A stretch of DNA of 64,000 nucleotides from the NCBI GenBank assembly GCA_964036155.1, contig OZ038422.1, positions 57,869,201-57,933,200 on the forward strand, given 5' to 3'. Shown here piece by piece: positions 1-13,095 of this stretch; position 1 is the stretch's first letter; the number at the start of each line of letters is the position of its first letter. Source of the DNA: Diploscapter coronatus. Taxonomy: Eukaryota > Nematoda > Chromadorea > Rhabditida > Rhabditidae. The notes beneath the pieces were generated by a model. The model was not told where the DNA came from and did no database searches. It saw only the letters and a list, made by a program, of their open reading frames with translations. A program made the position numbers and the translations under genes.

Positions 1-374
1 GTTGCATTCAGATTGCTTAACAAAAATGAGCCTTTCAAGGCAGATAAAAATGATGCATTGTTCCAAACTTTATATACCACTGTATATGCAGGTGACGAAA
101 TTTCCCTACCAACCTGATATTTGTAATATGGAGATTGAATATTGAAGATTCGTAAAGAAAAAATACTTGAGAGTATAAGAAAGTTAACGTAAAAGAAGAA
201 TTTTTACAGATCTTCCTACTTTATAATTTATGGCTGATATTTTTCTAACAGAATAATAATAATATAGCTCATAAAAATATTTCGAAAGCATATTGCTAAA
301 ATGATTTGGTGAATGTTTGATAAATAATCTGATCAAAACAAAATGACCATTATAGTCCATAAGGCATAGAGTGC

Positions 375-1217
375 TTACAGTTGTTGTGTCTCCTCTTCTG
401 GGTGCTCGCTTTCAGTCGATTTTTTGCCCCTTTGCCCCTGCCTTAATTCATTCATAATCCGCTCACTACCGACCAATTTTGTTATCTCTGATTCCATCTT
501 CTGAAATAGTAATTTGTTGTTGAATTTTGAGCAATCAAGTTATAAGCAATACGTACAGACACACATTCCTTTGATATCATTATGCATTTTTTGTCATTCA
601 AAAGAGCTATTTTAAAATTACGAGTTTATTTTAGGGTCAAATAGTCAAAGGCAACAAAAATTGAAAAATCAAATAAGCATTCATCATTGAATTGGATTCT
701 TCATGGAAACTGCTAGACTTGAACGGTATGAGTAAATATTTATAGTCGCGCAGCTCCTCTCTAATTTTGCTTTATAGTCTAGATTTGATACAGCTATAAC
801 TCTTCGCGATTATAAATTGCTGATTCTGCATTTTTATCTGATATTCAATTTTGGATGCAAAACTACGATAAACAATAAAAACGGTATCTATGTGGAAAAG
901 GCTCAAAGAATACATAAATCAGGAAAACATCGGAATAAATCAGAGCTCTGCAGGACGATCTTCCTGTCTGAGGGCGTTTAAATATGTGCCTGAGAACGAG
1001 CATATCGCCGCTGTTCGATCTCAAAATATCCCACAATTCTTTGCAGCGATTTTTATTTGAACATCAGGATGGAATGTTGGAAATGTTCAATAGAAATGAA
1101 TTGCACAGTAATTTTTCGCCGAAATTATTCAAAAAATGATACAATATTGCGATCAGTTAGTAATAATCAAAGTAAACTTACTTCTTCCTCTGAAAATTCG
1201 CCGAAACAATTCTGCAT
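375..1217 (-). CDS. Small two-exon protein of unknown function (53 aa)
   Basis: Two minus-strand exons join in phase. Exon 1 (1217-1182) encodes MQNCFGEFSEEE and ends at a strong GTAAGT donor. Exon 2 (500-375) follows a TATTTCAG acceptor, encodes 41 residues and ends in TAA. The product is charged, starting acidic (FSEEEKMESE), then basic (RQGQRGKK), then a Ser/Glu/Gln-rich tail. It has no signal peptide or membrane segment. I do not recognise the family. Exon 2 alone also begins AAG-ATG right after a splice acceptor, so it could instead be a one-exon trans-spliced gene or the tail of a longer gene. Codon quality and splice sites support a real exon; the joining is less certain. Confidence 0.4.
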
Positions 1218-1753
1218 CGTTTGAATTCACCTACTTGAATCGATAGTTGAAGCATATTAGGCAGTGGCAGTTTATTTATATCCTCTGCTAATTTGTATTT
1301 CTATAAACCATTCGATGCCTTAGTTAATGCAATGATTGTATAATCCGAGTATTCACTCAGTAAAGCCATCATGCAGCTTCCATAGTTTATCGTTGTGTCA
1401 TTCAGCTTTCTTGCCTTTATGCGAATAGAGGTCAGCGACCAGGCGAAAGCAGATTGTAGGCAGACCGATCGAACTGATAATTCAACGCATCATATCAGAG
1501 AACAATAATTCACTATTCAGGTTAGGAAATTCTTACACATCGTAAATAAGCACTTTCTATCTACGAAATTAAAAGAAGAATTTATTTCAACAATGAGGAC
1601 AGTTTATTTCATGGCGCGTTTTTAAATTTATATTTGTATCAATTTATGCAATATGCAGACATTTTATCATTCTACGATCCCTGTGATTTCTGTTTGTTTC
1701 ACTAGTAATTATTACATGTCAAAATAAATTATTGCTAATTAAATTTAGAATAA
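1218..1753. other. Intergenic
   Basis: AT-rich sequence between two minus-strand small genes. I see no exon with both splice sites. Confidence 0.4.
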
Positions 1754-2706
1754 TTAATATTCGATATCGTCATAGACTGGAGCTCTCTTGTTGAATCCCC
1801 ATAATTTAGGTCGAGAAGAGTCGGAATATGCCATTAGACTAGGATAACCGCTTACATATTGACGAACTCGTACTGGGGTCTTCCATGGAGATCGTCCTAT
1901 CGGATTGAAGGGTATCGACTAAAATAATTGAATAATAACAAATCATTTCATAGCGCACAATAGATGGTGCAACAGTTGAGAATTTATTATGAATTCATAT
2001 ATCACTCAACCTGGTCAATTTATTGATCAAACTGGGTTTGCTATTTTATGGTGATCATCGAAATTTTAAGAAAAACCGTTATGTTCCAATTGAACCAGTT
2101 CACGTCAAGTTGGGAGGGTAATATATTCCTCGTTTTAATTCATCGATAACAAATTGGAACCTCGTAAATTAAAATGCGAGATAATTTCGACATGAGCTAT
2201 GCTTTTCCGGAATGAAATGAGAGATGCTTTCAGTTGCCATGTTATTTTCGAATAATTTTCATAATTGACTAATAAGGGAGCATTTTCAGGGTCTCTTGGA
2301 ATTTCGGACAGAATTAAGTATATTTGAAAGGTAAAAATTTTGAGTTTATTCCTGTAGTTTCTTTAACAAATGATAACCATAGAAAGTGGTTGTTTATTTA
2401 AAAAAAAAAAAATTTCGTATTGAAAGTTGCATGTATGCTAATTTCTGCAATACGCTGTGTACTGGAATTCTTATTTAAAATCACCCACCCGCTAAATGTA
2501 TTCATTCTGGTTGAGGAATTATATCAATTCATTCATAATTTTTCCTTCCTCTACCAGATCACATAGTTTTGCACCGAAATTTCACGGAGCCCGAAAAGAT
2601 TCTCTTGCAAAAATATTCTTACCCTTATAACTTTTCCCTGACTATCTGTACAAGCATTGATCAACAAAACGAATAGACAAAGAATAATTGAAAATACAGA
2701 AGTCAT
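1754..2706 (-). CDS. Secreted peptide precursor (candidate neuropeptide-like protein)
   Basis: Two exons join in phase 0: 2706-2623 (28 codons, donor GTAAGA) and 1918-1754 (acceptor ATTTTAG, 54 codons plus TAA). The 82-residue product starts with a textbook signal peptide (MTSVFSIILCLFVLLINAC, cleavage near TDSQG). The rest is short, cysteine-free and holds processing-type sites: a Gly-Arg after SIPFNPI, which could yield an amidated peptide, further Arg sites, and a Lys-Arg before the C-terminal APVYDDIEY. This architecture is typical of nematode neuropeptide-like precursors, but I cannot place it in a named family. The ATG lies 9 nt after a CTGTTTCAG acceptor, which suits a 5'-UTR intron or trans-splicing. 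The intron is about 0.7 kb. Confidence 0.55.
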
Positions 2707-5700
2707 CTGGCCGACCTGAAACAGTAAAAATTCATTTCGGGTTGCCACGAGCGAATAACATGAAAATATCCTTCATTTGAAGAAGAGCATCGTAATTCAA
2801 AGTTCATATTCTAGCATGAAAGTTTGCCATTAGAAGAGAGTGTCAATGCATAAATAAGCGAAATTTAGTCTGATGAGCATGAAAGTTTGATATAAAAAAT
2901 GCAGTCATTTTATTGAGCTTTTGTGTGATATTTGCAAAGGGAGTGGTCTTAGCTTTCCTAACCATATATCCCCCAGTCAAATGACGAAAATTTTGCACCA
3001 ATTGCATCTATAAATCGTGTAAATAACAAAGTCGGAAAGCAAGAAAGCATGAATGAACATTGACATTGAAAATAGAAAGTCGTATTGCAAAATAAAAATA
3101 GAAGAAGCAGAGGGTGGAACGGGGAAATTCAGAAATAGAAATAGAGGGTAAATTGAGTCAAGGAAATCAGAAGAAGGTTAAACTGAGCAAGTTGTTGGGG
3201 CATGACTCGGTGAGCTGCAAAACCAAAGTCGAGAAATGAAGTGCATTTGTAGACAATGCAGCTACAATTGACATGTTTTGGCGATGGAAAAAAAGATGTT
3301 TGATCGAATAATCGAAAAGGAAGAAGTTGCATGAGCGGATGCGAAATGTCTGGCTCTGACAGAAGCAGAAGACGCGAGACAATTGAAATGCTGCAGAAGC
3401 GGCAGAGAAGAAGCAGGCAATGAGCCGGAAATCCACACGAAAGGCGATTACTTCTGACGCACTCAACACCCTCACCGAGAGTCAACTCGAATCGACGAAT
3501 TTACGTGGCAAATATGAATTCCAAAATGCGAACAATGAGCTGATGATAATGCGAAATGGCACATTTGTTGGAGGCTAGTAGAACAAGGACATTTAGGAAA
3601 AGAGGACTGGGGGCAAATGGAAAGAGGGGTAAATGCTTGGAATGCTCCTTGGCCTCCGTGTTTTAGGTAGCAGAGAAAAACGAGCTGCAATCTACAGTAG
3701 TCCTTCCTCTTTTTGAATGAAACAAAGTGGATTCTCTCCTACACCCATAGATATTAGACATAAACGTTTCGCAACCGGAAGGATCGAATAAAAAATTTAA
3801 AAGTGGGATGAATTTAGAGTTTCCCATTCAAATTGGGCCCTCATACACTTTATCGGGTGTAAGAAAAAAGTCGAAAATTATATATCTACGTTGTCATATT
3901 TTTATGACGAATTTTAAGAAAATGGGCCCATGAAAAAGTCTAGTATAAAGCACAAACATGAATGTGTTCGCTTGAGAAGAATGAGAACGAACTTTCTCGA
4001 GAACATCGTCAAAGATATGACATCGGAGCAAAAAGTTATGGGGAATGGAGATAATGAAATTTCATTAATCTAAAGCTATTCTGAGCTCATATCTTGGATT
4101 TTCAACGTTCAGAACATGCTAACATGCTCATTTCAAGTTGGCAGTTAAAATTTTGCTCTGCTATATTTTTCAATTCTTATGTTGTCAATTTAAAAATGAG
4201 GTAATAACTTTCAGAGCATCAAAGTCACAACACATATTCATCTACACTATACTCAAGGCTGTTCGGGCATTGAACTTTGATAATTTCGGAATCGGAATTA
4301 GTTTTTTTACGCCTTACAATAAAAATCGAATTCGAAATTCCGAACGCCTCTGATTCTGCTATACTTTACCTGCATGAGTCCGTTTTGAGTTAGATAATTA
4401 TAACTACGATAGAGAAATAGATGAGCAGATATGCAGGAAGATCGCTAACTGGGGAACGAGGAACGTTGTTTGGAGTCAAACCGGCTATCGAACTGGAATG
4501 GGACGAATGAAAATGACAGAGAGCAGAATTATAGGAAGTGGGAAAGGCAAGTGGACCACAGGATTCTAGACCTTCGGTGCCAATGCAATTCTCTATCCTC
4601 GATCCGCTTGCTTCCCTCCGAAACACATCTATTTTCAGAAATAACGCTTTATTCCCTCTCCATTCTTCGTTTCCGTTTACATCATTCTTTCTCATGGACT
4701 GCCAATCTTCACCTTCTCCTTTACATTTTCGCTTCTTTCAAGGAAAATTCTTGAATACTTGAACTATAGCTGAGCCAAGCACTGGAAAAAGTTCAAGAGC
4801 GTAGCATTTCTGAGATCAAATATCGCGTTACGAAAAATATGAAAAAGATAATATAACATGATGAAGGATGGTGAATTAAATTATAGCTGAAATGAGGTGA
4901 GGGTGAGCGCACTTAGGCTTACTTATCAAGTACAAAGTGACTAGCATTTTGATCTGATAAATTATTCTTGTTTTCTATGTCAACCATAAATGTGCTAGAT
5001 TAAAATGCGGTATTGCACTTTAAATAAGATGCTTGCCTTTAGTTCCCAGAAAATGGAAGCTTTTGCATCAATGAATTCGCATTCGTAACGTGAAAGTTGT
5101 TGTTTCGAATATTTGAAACCATCATTCATAAATGGAGAGAAGTTGTAAAATGCAGATGAGAAGTTTCAATTCATCAGTTACTCTGACGAGCAATTATTCT
5201 TATAATGTTGTTATTCATAGAACTAGTGAAAAGTGCTAAAATTCAGTTTGATCTCATGGCTGTTTGGGAAAATAGAAGTGTAATTATGGCGAAAAATGAG
5301 ATATGGATAATGATAAAATGGATTTTAATAGAATTTTTGGATAAAATGATTTATGCAGGTGATACGGTAGGAAGTAATTTTACCGTTTTACATCAGATAT
5401 CATAAACTTAGAGAACGATCAAGCTATTCTAAAGAAATACAAAGCTTGTGCGTTTTTTGCAACGAATGTCCAGTAAATGTAATTTTAATGTAAGTGACAG
5501 AAGGAGTATTCACTCAGTGGAGACTAGCACATAATTGATAATTAACAAATAAATCACTAATTTACGAACCACAAATTTGAGAACGAACAACCAGAATCTC
5601 CCTCGTGATCATTAGAAATTCAGGCAAAATGTCGAGAGCGTAATTTATTTACGAAAATATGTGTTCTGTTTTGTGCTCGATTTATTGTTATGGGAGTGTA

Positions 5701-8700
5701 AAAATTAAATTCCATGAATATGACATAAAACGAAGCTATAAACTATTTTTCATACATACTAAATTAAAAAAAATGAAAACGATAAATATATAATAGATTA
5801 TTACCATTTCCTAATTAATTTCTGCAAAACCAAGATATTTTAATGTATTGGTAACAGGGATGTGTGAAGATTTTACTTGAAATTTTCCGAAGTCGCATTC
5901 CGTGCATCCCTGGCTAGTAATTTTACGTTCAAGGACTTATATAAAACTAAAAATATTTAAGCTTAAAATTGAATTATTTCTGACGTTAATGCATATTGGT
6001 AACAATACAATTTTTTTCTTTCAGAATAATATCGTGTTCATTAATTTTGATTTTATCAAGAGATTTTCGTACCAGACATCGTTTTTATTCTACTTCTTCA
6101 CAAACTCTAGAGAACCTTGGAACTGTGGCAGATTGGAGTTGGATTTGTAAAATTGTAGTGGCGGACTGAATAACTGAATGCCAGTGGCTGGATGCAAGAA
6201 TGTGGAAGTTCTTCCAGTTCAACCAACTAGTATTTTTCTGCGCCAAAGACGCAACAAGGAGAAATTTGTGAATATCTCGGATACATAAACAGGTACAATA
6301 TCCTAGTGAATGTGGTAGTTTTGTATCCACAGATATTGTTCCAAAAGTACATAGTCTTCTCTTTATAATTCACTACTGATATTTCTCTTTCAATTTCAGC
6401 CATGACATTTAATTGTATGTAAAAAAATATTTTCCCTTTTGATCAAATTTTCAAGGAAAAGTAAATGGAAGATTTGAAAACATACTGACACATTCTTAGT
6501 AGATTTTAATCTTAATACTGTAATCCTCGTGAGATTTTCTCCAGAATAATCAAAACAAATCCTATTGAAAATATTTTTTGCTATTTCGTTTCCAGATATA
6601 TTTTATCTTGCGTTATAATTTTCTTTTAAAATTTAGCAACTAAACATTTTTAAATGACATGTGCTCCAATGGCAGTATAAGCGGTGTTCAGAATGAAAAT
6701 AAAACGTAATTGCATTATTATATTCATTTATTTTTTGCTTCGGCTTTTCTATACTTGAACTTAATGAATCCGCCTATTATCTAAATTATGCAGTATTTCA
6801 TGCACCTCACAAATGAAAACATTGTGAGGTAAATGCTGACGACACATCAGTAAAAGTATTTACTGACTGCTTACATATTGTCTTGCTAATTATTTCGTCA
6901 TTTCTAAAATTATTTAGCTTCCAACAAATCAAACGGCATCGAATATCTAGTACCAATTTTATTGTTGAAAAATTCTTGTATCTCTCTCGAAGTGCAAGTT
7001 ACGATAGCTTGTAATACTAAATGGATTTTTTCGCGACAGTTGAAGAATAGCCTAGTTTAGCTTTCTGGTGTTCGATTAATTACAGTAGTTTTCATGACTC
7101 TAGACTATGCCATTTCTTGTGCAAACTTGCGGTCAACAGCATTTCTTCCTAGTCCTCTTCTCTTATTTCGATCTTAACTAATCCAGTCTTTAGTTTCATA
7201 AACATCGCACTCACTGCTCATTTAGTGGCAGATGTTTCAAAAGAACTTATCAAAATTGGTCAAGTATAAATAACCTTTCAAAGCATCGAATTTGAATTTA
7301 TTTTACTGCGCATACTGAAAGTTTTGGGTGGGTAAATAGTCGAACATTTTCAGTTGTTTATGATATCTGGAAAAGGATTTTGAGAATTTTATAGGAATTT
7401 TTAAAGATTTTGGATTTCACTTTAATATTGCCTTCTAAAATGGGATATCGGTTTCTATTGAGCATTTTCTTAACTTTTAATGCTTAACGTTCGTGTTATA
7501 ATCTAGAAAATTGCATTTGAAAGGTGAGTAATATTTGTTTACTATAATTGCAAGGCTGCAAAAATTTTCGGATTGAAAATGTTATCGCACTGGCGGTAAT
7601 TTTGTTTAGAAAATTTCAGCAGCATGTGAGCAAATTTGAGCATAATATGCGTGGTTAGTTTAGACGACCTATTATAATTTGCTAGGGCACAAATACTCGA
7701 GTATGCAATTTCGAGATCGTTTGGCGTTCCAAGATAACCCAATTTACTGACACCCACTCGACTATAAAAGAGTTCATTTCATTAATTTTGCTCAAAATGC
7801 TATGCTGTTTTACTATAAAACATGCAAGCGCCTACGAATTTCGAAAATTTCAAAGATAAGGGCTCTTCTCTTGTAACTTGTAACCTGAATCCTAAATTTC
7901 AAAGAGCATACGTCTATATTTTTGTTACACACTTTAGTTTACATTACATGTTTTCGTATTACTTTTTGTGTTACGTATGAAAATGCCGACTTTAAGATCA
8001 ACAGTTTTTTATGGTTCAATTTATTTTTTGACCAAGCAAAGAATATTAACTAAAGGCATTTTTTTTTTAAATAAATGCACCTTTCGTAAAAAGCGATAAA
8101 AATCCCCTAAACGTTTGTTCCAGGCACGACCAGGTCTTAGTCTTCTCAAAAGATCGAGTTGTTGAAAATATTCATTTTTAATTCATAAAAAAATTGTGGA
8201 TACGCTTGAGTTCAACGGAACTATAAAGGAAATTTCATTATTCCTGATTAGTTATTTTGCGAACCGCTTGACCGTAATCCCTATCAGACTGTCCTCGATT
8301 AGAAATGATTATCGCGAATCTCTACTTATCCCCTCTTATGCCATTACATTCGTGTGACGATCCAGCTATTTTTCATTTTTCGATATCGTCTTTTTGTCGT
8401 TATTCGTCAAACAAAATATGCCATTAGACGCATTATTTTTTGGCTGTTTTTTCGTACCTTGAACCGCTATTTTCGGGATTTTCGCAATAGTTACTCATCC
8501 GCCGAGGATATTTGTGATCTGCTTACAAAATTATTATCCTAAAAAGTGATCAGCGAATTTTCTATAACTATTTAAAATGATTCACTTTCGTAGTACAATT
8601 GAGCACTACAACAATATTTCTAGGATCTAGATTCGAGCTGGAATAACTCGAATTTCATATGTGAATATTTGCCCAATTGTATCATTTGGGATTGGCATCT

Positions 8701-11054
8701 GCGTCACACAGCTTAGCACTTCTCTGTCAATTCGACCTACTTCCATTCTCCCAGCCATTTGAATGCCACACATTTCGAGCGTATTTTCATCTGCTTTGTT
8801 TCGTGTCGAATCCCACGCATAATGGGTCAAATTTCATGGGCGAATGTTGCCTCTCTCCTTCATGATTCATGACTACTGCTTTGGAGATCTGAAGAAATCC
8901 TGCATAGTTTTGAAATACCAAAATTCGTTCTATTTCGCGACTCTCCAATTACAAAGACAACGTTGCCGTAATGGAGTCGAATTACGCTTTACCCTGCAGG
9001 CGGATGGCCTTTCTCCATTCTCCATTCAGAACCATTCACAGTAGTTGACGAGTTTGCGAACTTTCTCACATTCATTCATTAGGACGCATTAGAATTAATC
9101 AGCTCATTATCCTTCCTCAATTAGGAAATTAGGCATGCGTCCCTGCCTCTTCTTCTTCTGGATATCATTACTTCATAAGGGTAACTTCTCCATTTCCACG
9201 TCAACCTTCCCCCACGAACAGATCGAGCTCATTAATTTTTCACGTGAGAAGTACTTTCTGTAGGCGGAGCAGTGCCAATTGCTATCTGCCCGAATGAATT
9301 ATTCGCCCGTTCGGCTTCGCGACTCTTGATGAAAATTCATCGGAATTTGTTGCAACTTGAAACGCGTCTTCGAGAAATTCCTTCATTTTTATCGGATTAT
9401 CTTCGTAAACAAGTCCAATCGGAATTATAGCTGCTGGTCAAAGTCAGTCGGCTTATCTTTTTCGGTCACTAAAATGTTCCTTTTTCTGCAAACCCAGCAC
9501 AGCTGATTTTGCCTGTGATATCATCATTGCCTAATCCCCTTCTGAGTAATCTCCTACTTCCATTCCAACCTGACATGACACCAACTTAGTGTGTAACCAC
9601 AACAACTATTACATGCGATTTTGAATATCTGTTCCTTCGTTAGAGATTTTAGTTGAGGTTTTCTCTTTCAAATCCTATTATGCTATCACGCAAAATTATG
9701 GAAACCTCCATGACTTCTATTCCTAATCTGTAGTTCATTTCCTCTTCTACCGTATGATGAATATCATTTGAGATGATTTGTGATCCAGGGACAACTCGAG
9801 AAATTTGATGAATTATTCCTTTCTTATGTCTATTCGCTTGCTTAAATTTTGTTATTGATGTATTTTTCGCAGAAGAATGCTCTCTGCCATTAGCACCTCA
9901 GCTGAACTTTACGCTTTGTATGGTAAATATTGACGAGTTTGTGTATACAGTAGGCAGAATAATAACTGCAAATACTACATTCCTTCCTCTCTGCAAGTGT
10001 CGTTTATGACCGCTCTTTGAGCGTTTACTCACTTTCTTGTAATTTCTATTTCCTCCTCACTTCTGTATACAATCAGTCTGTAATCACTTCAAATATTGAG
10101 TCATACTTTCTCATCCGGTTGAGAAAATTCACATCATTTCTAATGACATTTACTAATTTTATGTGCCAAATACGAATTTAGTTTTTATCTGATTATTCTG
10201 CTTCTGGGGCCCCGTTCAAGTTTATCAATTTTCTTTGTCATTTTATCATTAAGACATTTTAAATGCAATTTTAGTCTTGAATCACCTTAAAACATTAGCT
10301 GTTGAAATAATCAAAATGTATCTTTTACTAAACTATGTTTTGATTTATCTTTCAACATAACCTAAAGTAAATAAAATGAAAAACAATTCTACTGGTTTCG
10401 ATTTTACATTTCACACTATCACTATTAGTCTTGTGCCTATTGTTTACTAATGAGATTATTTTCAACTACCTACTCTAAGATACGATTCGCATCATTATTT
10501 GCAACATTTTGAAATTCTTCAGTCAAAAGTTTTCAAATGACTTGAAGTATGTAATTTTAGACGGACTAATGGGATAATCTGCGTAAGATACTATTCATCC
10601 AAATGCTGACCTTAATCGTGTATAATAATTCTTCTACGTATCTAATTTTTTTACTACTTTGCAGTCAACAATGTCAAAACCCTTATCTTCCTTATCCTAT
10701 CATTTCCGTAGCCAGTTTTCTGAAGTCCATATTCTTAAAAATCGTCTAGGAATGCTTTCTTGTTTTTCCTAACTCTAAACAAAATGCGAATTCTCTGACC
10801 ACACGAGACACATGCTTTTTAAATTGTCTATCAATTTAGATAGCGTATATTTTGATTTGATTGTAATCTGTTTAAAGCTTTTTTATCCTACGCCCTCTTT
10901 TCAAAGCTTTCATCCCCCTCTTCCATTCATTTCTCGCAACCCATGGAAAACTTCCCATGATTACGTTTCGATTCGAACTCATTCACGTCATTTTGTTTTC
11001 TGAGGGCTATTTAATGTCTGGAAAAACTTATATCATAATTGTTTCAGATATTTG
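2707..11054. other. Long gene-poor interval
   Basis: About 8.3 kb without a defensible gene. Open frames of 60-118 codons occur at 3129-3690, 4138-4762, 5205-5405, 5902-6330, 7542-7757 and 8354-9044. They lack paired splice sites or signal peptides, overlap on both strands and have AT-driven composition. Stretches at 3.1-3.7 and 4.4-4.8 kb are richer in GC and might be regulatory. No tRNA, rRNA or tandem array was seen. Confidence 0.4.
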
Positions 11055-12115
11055 ATGTTCCCCGTCCAGTATTCACTGACATTGCTAATCATTCTATTAT
11101 TATCAGTAGCCGTTAGTCTATCAGCCCCTCTGTCAAAAATGGGCGAAGCGAGGACAGAGAGCATGGACAGAATTCTCTCTTGCTACAAGCATTATCAGTC
11201 CCAGTGAGCTATTGAACTATTATCAACGTTTACTAACCGAATGCAATCATTTCAAACTTACAACGGCGATGATTCTTTGAAAATGTCATAAAAATCATTC
11301 TTTAGGAAAAACGAACCAAATAATTTCAAAGTTTCATCATCCATTTCTAATTGTTTGTATTATAATTTATAAAGTCCATGTTTTCTTCTGCGTGTTATGT
11401 ATCTTTGTAATAATTCAGTATTAAGATTTAGGAATAAGCGGGTTTTCGCTGACACCACTGGACCAACAATACGGCTGATCGATCAAGATGGTGAGTTAGA
11501 TAGTTTTTTGTTTATAAAAAAATAAAAGTCCTATACCGTGCACAATATTCAAATCAGCTAACAGATTTAGCCTTCTTAAATTTGATCACCTAAAAATTTC
11601 ATCCTACTCGAAAATAATCCATGTTTTCAAAATTCTTACTACGCTTCGGATGATCATTTGATTCTGTAGTAGATTCTGGATCATATCTAGATAACAACAT
11701 CAAAATGAGTAAATCTGTCGATCAGCACTCCTCTAGCTGATCAGCTCTTTATCTTCATCTTCTTAGTTTCCACATTAGTCAACCAAAAACCCACACGGCT
11801 TGTGAAATTCTCATTTCACTTTGAAAATTACGGTCGTCGGGAGACCTTTTGAAATTACTCATTATCTGATTTTCATGAAATTAACACCTTTATAAGTGGA
11901 TCTAAATTTATATGAAAACATTTTGTATAGATAAATTGATTTCAGGCAAAGAAGTTGAGTGCAGTCAGTTCACAAGCAAAAAGCAGCATAAATACAATCA
12001 GCACTGCTTCTTCTCGCCTCTGAATTGTTTCTTCAACAGCGTCAAAATCGGCGATGTTCCAGAAAAGTCATCAGATCAAGCGCAGAAATCGTTAGAAACG
12101 AACGATATCAATTAA
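11055..12115 (+). CDS. Neuropeptide precursor with allatostatin-C/somatostatin-like disulfide core
   Basis: Three exons join in phase: 11055-11203, 11432-11490 and 11946-12115, giving 125 residues. Residues 1-24 form a strong signal peptide (MFPVQYSLTLLIILLLSVAV, then SLSA). A Lys-Lys at 81-82 precedes Gln83, a possible pyroglutamate. It is followed seven residues later by C-F-F-S-P-L-N-C-F (Cys90 and Cys97). Arthropod allatostatin C has the same plan: a dibasic site, pGlu, six residues, then C-Y-F-N-P-I-S-C-F. Spacing between the cysteines (six residues) and the aromatic-Phe-x-Pro-aliphatic core agree. Unlike AstC, no cleavage site follows directly; the chain continues FNSVKIGDVPEK to a Ser/Gln/Asp tail. 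Two more cysteines (43, 75) lie in the propeptide. The ATG sits 7 nt after a GTTTCAG acceptor, as in trans-spliced genes. Confidence 0.65.
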
Positions 12116-12170
12116 CCAACTATGAATATATCTTAATCTTCGATAGCAGACAAATATTGATATTTCTCAC

Positions 12171-12265
12171 CAGAGATGGACCGGAAGTTCCGATTCCGAT
12201 ACTGATATCGGTCTTGAAAATTTTTGGTTCCGAATTTTTCAAAAGTCGACTCCGGCCCACCCCTG
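12171..12265. mobile_element. hAT-type MITE
   Basis: A 95 bp element with imperfect terminal inverted repeats. The left end reads CAGAGATGGACCGGAA and the right end, reversed, CAGGGGTGGGCCGGAG. It is flanked by 8 bp duplications matching at 6 of 8 positions (TTTCTCAC and GTTCGCAC). The CAG-start and 8 bp target site are typical of hAT elements. It lies 56 nt after the stop codon of the neuropeptide gene, probably in its 3' UTR or just past it. Confidence 0.6.
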
Positions 12266-12273
12266 GTTCGCAC

Positions 12274-13095
12274 AATTAATAATATTGTTGAATAATGGAT
12301 GCCAAAGTTTGCCTTACGATTTACTTATTCTTACTAATTGGTGATGTATTCAAAATATTTCTTCTTGACTCTGACGAAAAAATCAACTATGATGAAAGCT
12401 GCTTTGGCAACTCTGTGATAACATTGATCTCATCGGAACTCCTAATTTTACACATGAGTTAGATATCGTATTCATTATTTCCTAGTCGAATGACATATCA
12501 TTGAATATCTATAGATTTTTCATCGCATAATATATAATTTAACAATTAATTTATACGATTTTGTCATTGTTTCTTTCCGATGATCTTGCTAGTTTCATTC
12601 ACTTCCAATTGATTTTCCGATCTCATGATATGCAATAGCAAAATGATTTTTATTTTAACATATTTTAATATCGAGTAGCTCAATTTGATTGCAATATTTA
12701 TGTGATTATAATTGCATATTTCCTATTGCTTCTCTTGGTTTTCATGAATGTGCCTTTCAAGCAAAAGTGAATTTAACGCTATTATCATTTGAGATTTAGC
12801 CATTGTTATTTGAAGTAGGAATCTTTAAAAATTTTGTAATTAATCATAACTTCTCGTTCAAATAAAAGCACCATTTATTTGATTTCGTTCTTTCAAAAGT
12901 TTTTTTTTTATAATGTGTAGGTTAAAAATGAACATTTTAACTATTGAAATGGAATAATTTCTATCCGATTTTCTCAAAAAATAATATCAACAAAGGTAAT
13001 TATAGAGCATTCCAATCCAATTAAAGAAAAATCTTAAGATCTGTAAATTAATCAATCAATTGATTAAACCCGGTGCATTGTCAGTGGTCACTTCA
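12274..13095. other. Intergenic
   Basis: AT-rich spacer. I see no coding exon or RNA gene. Confidence 0.4.

Noticed and set aside
2063..2330. Exon-like pieces on the plus strand (donor near 2117, acceptor near 2289)
   Set aside because: They can be joined into a 35-residue frame only, with no signal or motif, opposite the peptide-gene intron.
3129..3690. Overlapping 72-118 codon open frames on the minus strand
   Set aside because: Three frames overlap, there are no matching splice sites, and composition is simple Ser/Leu/Phe-rich with no recognisable motif.
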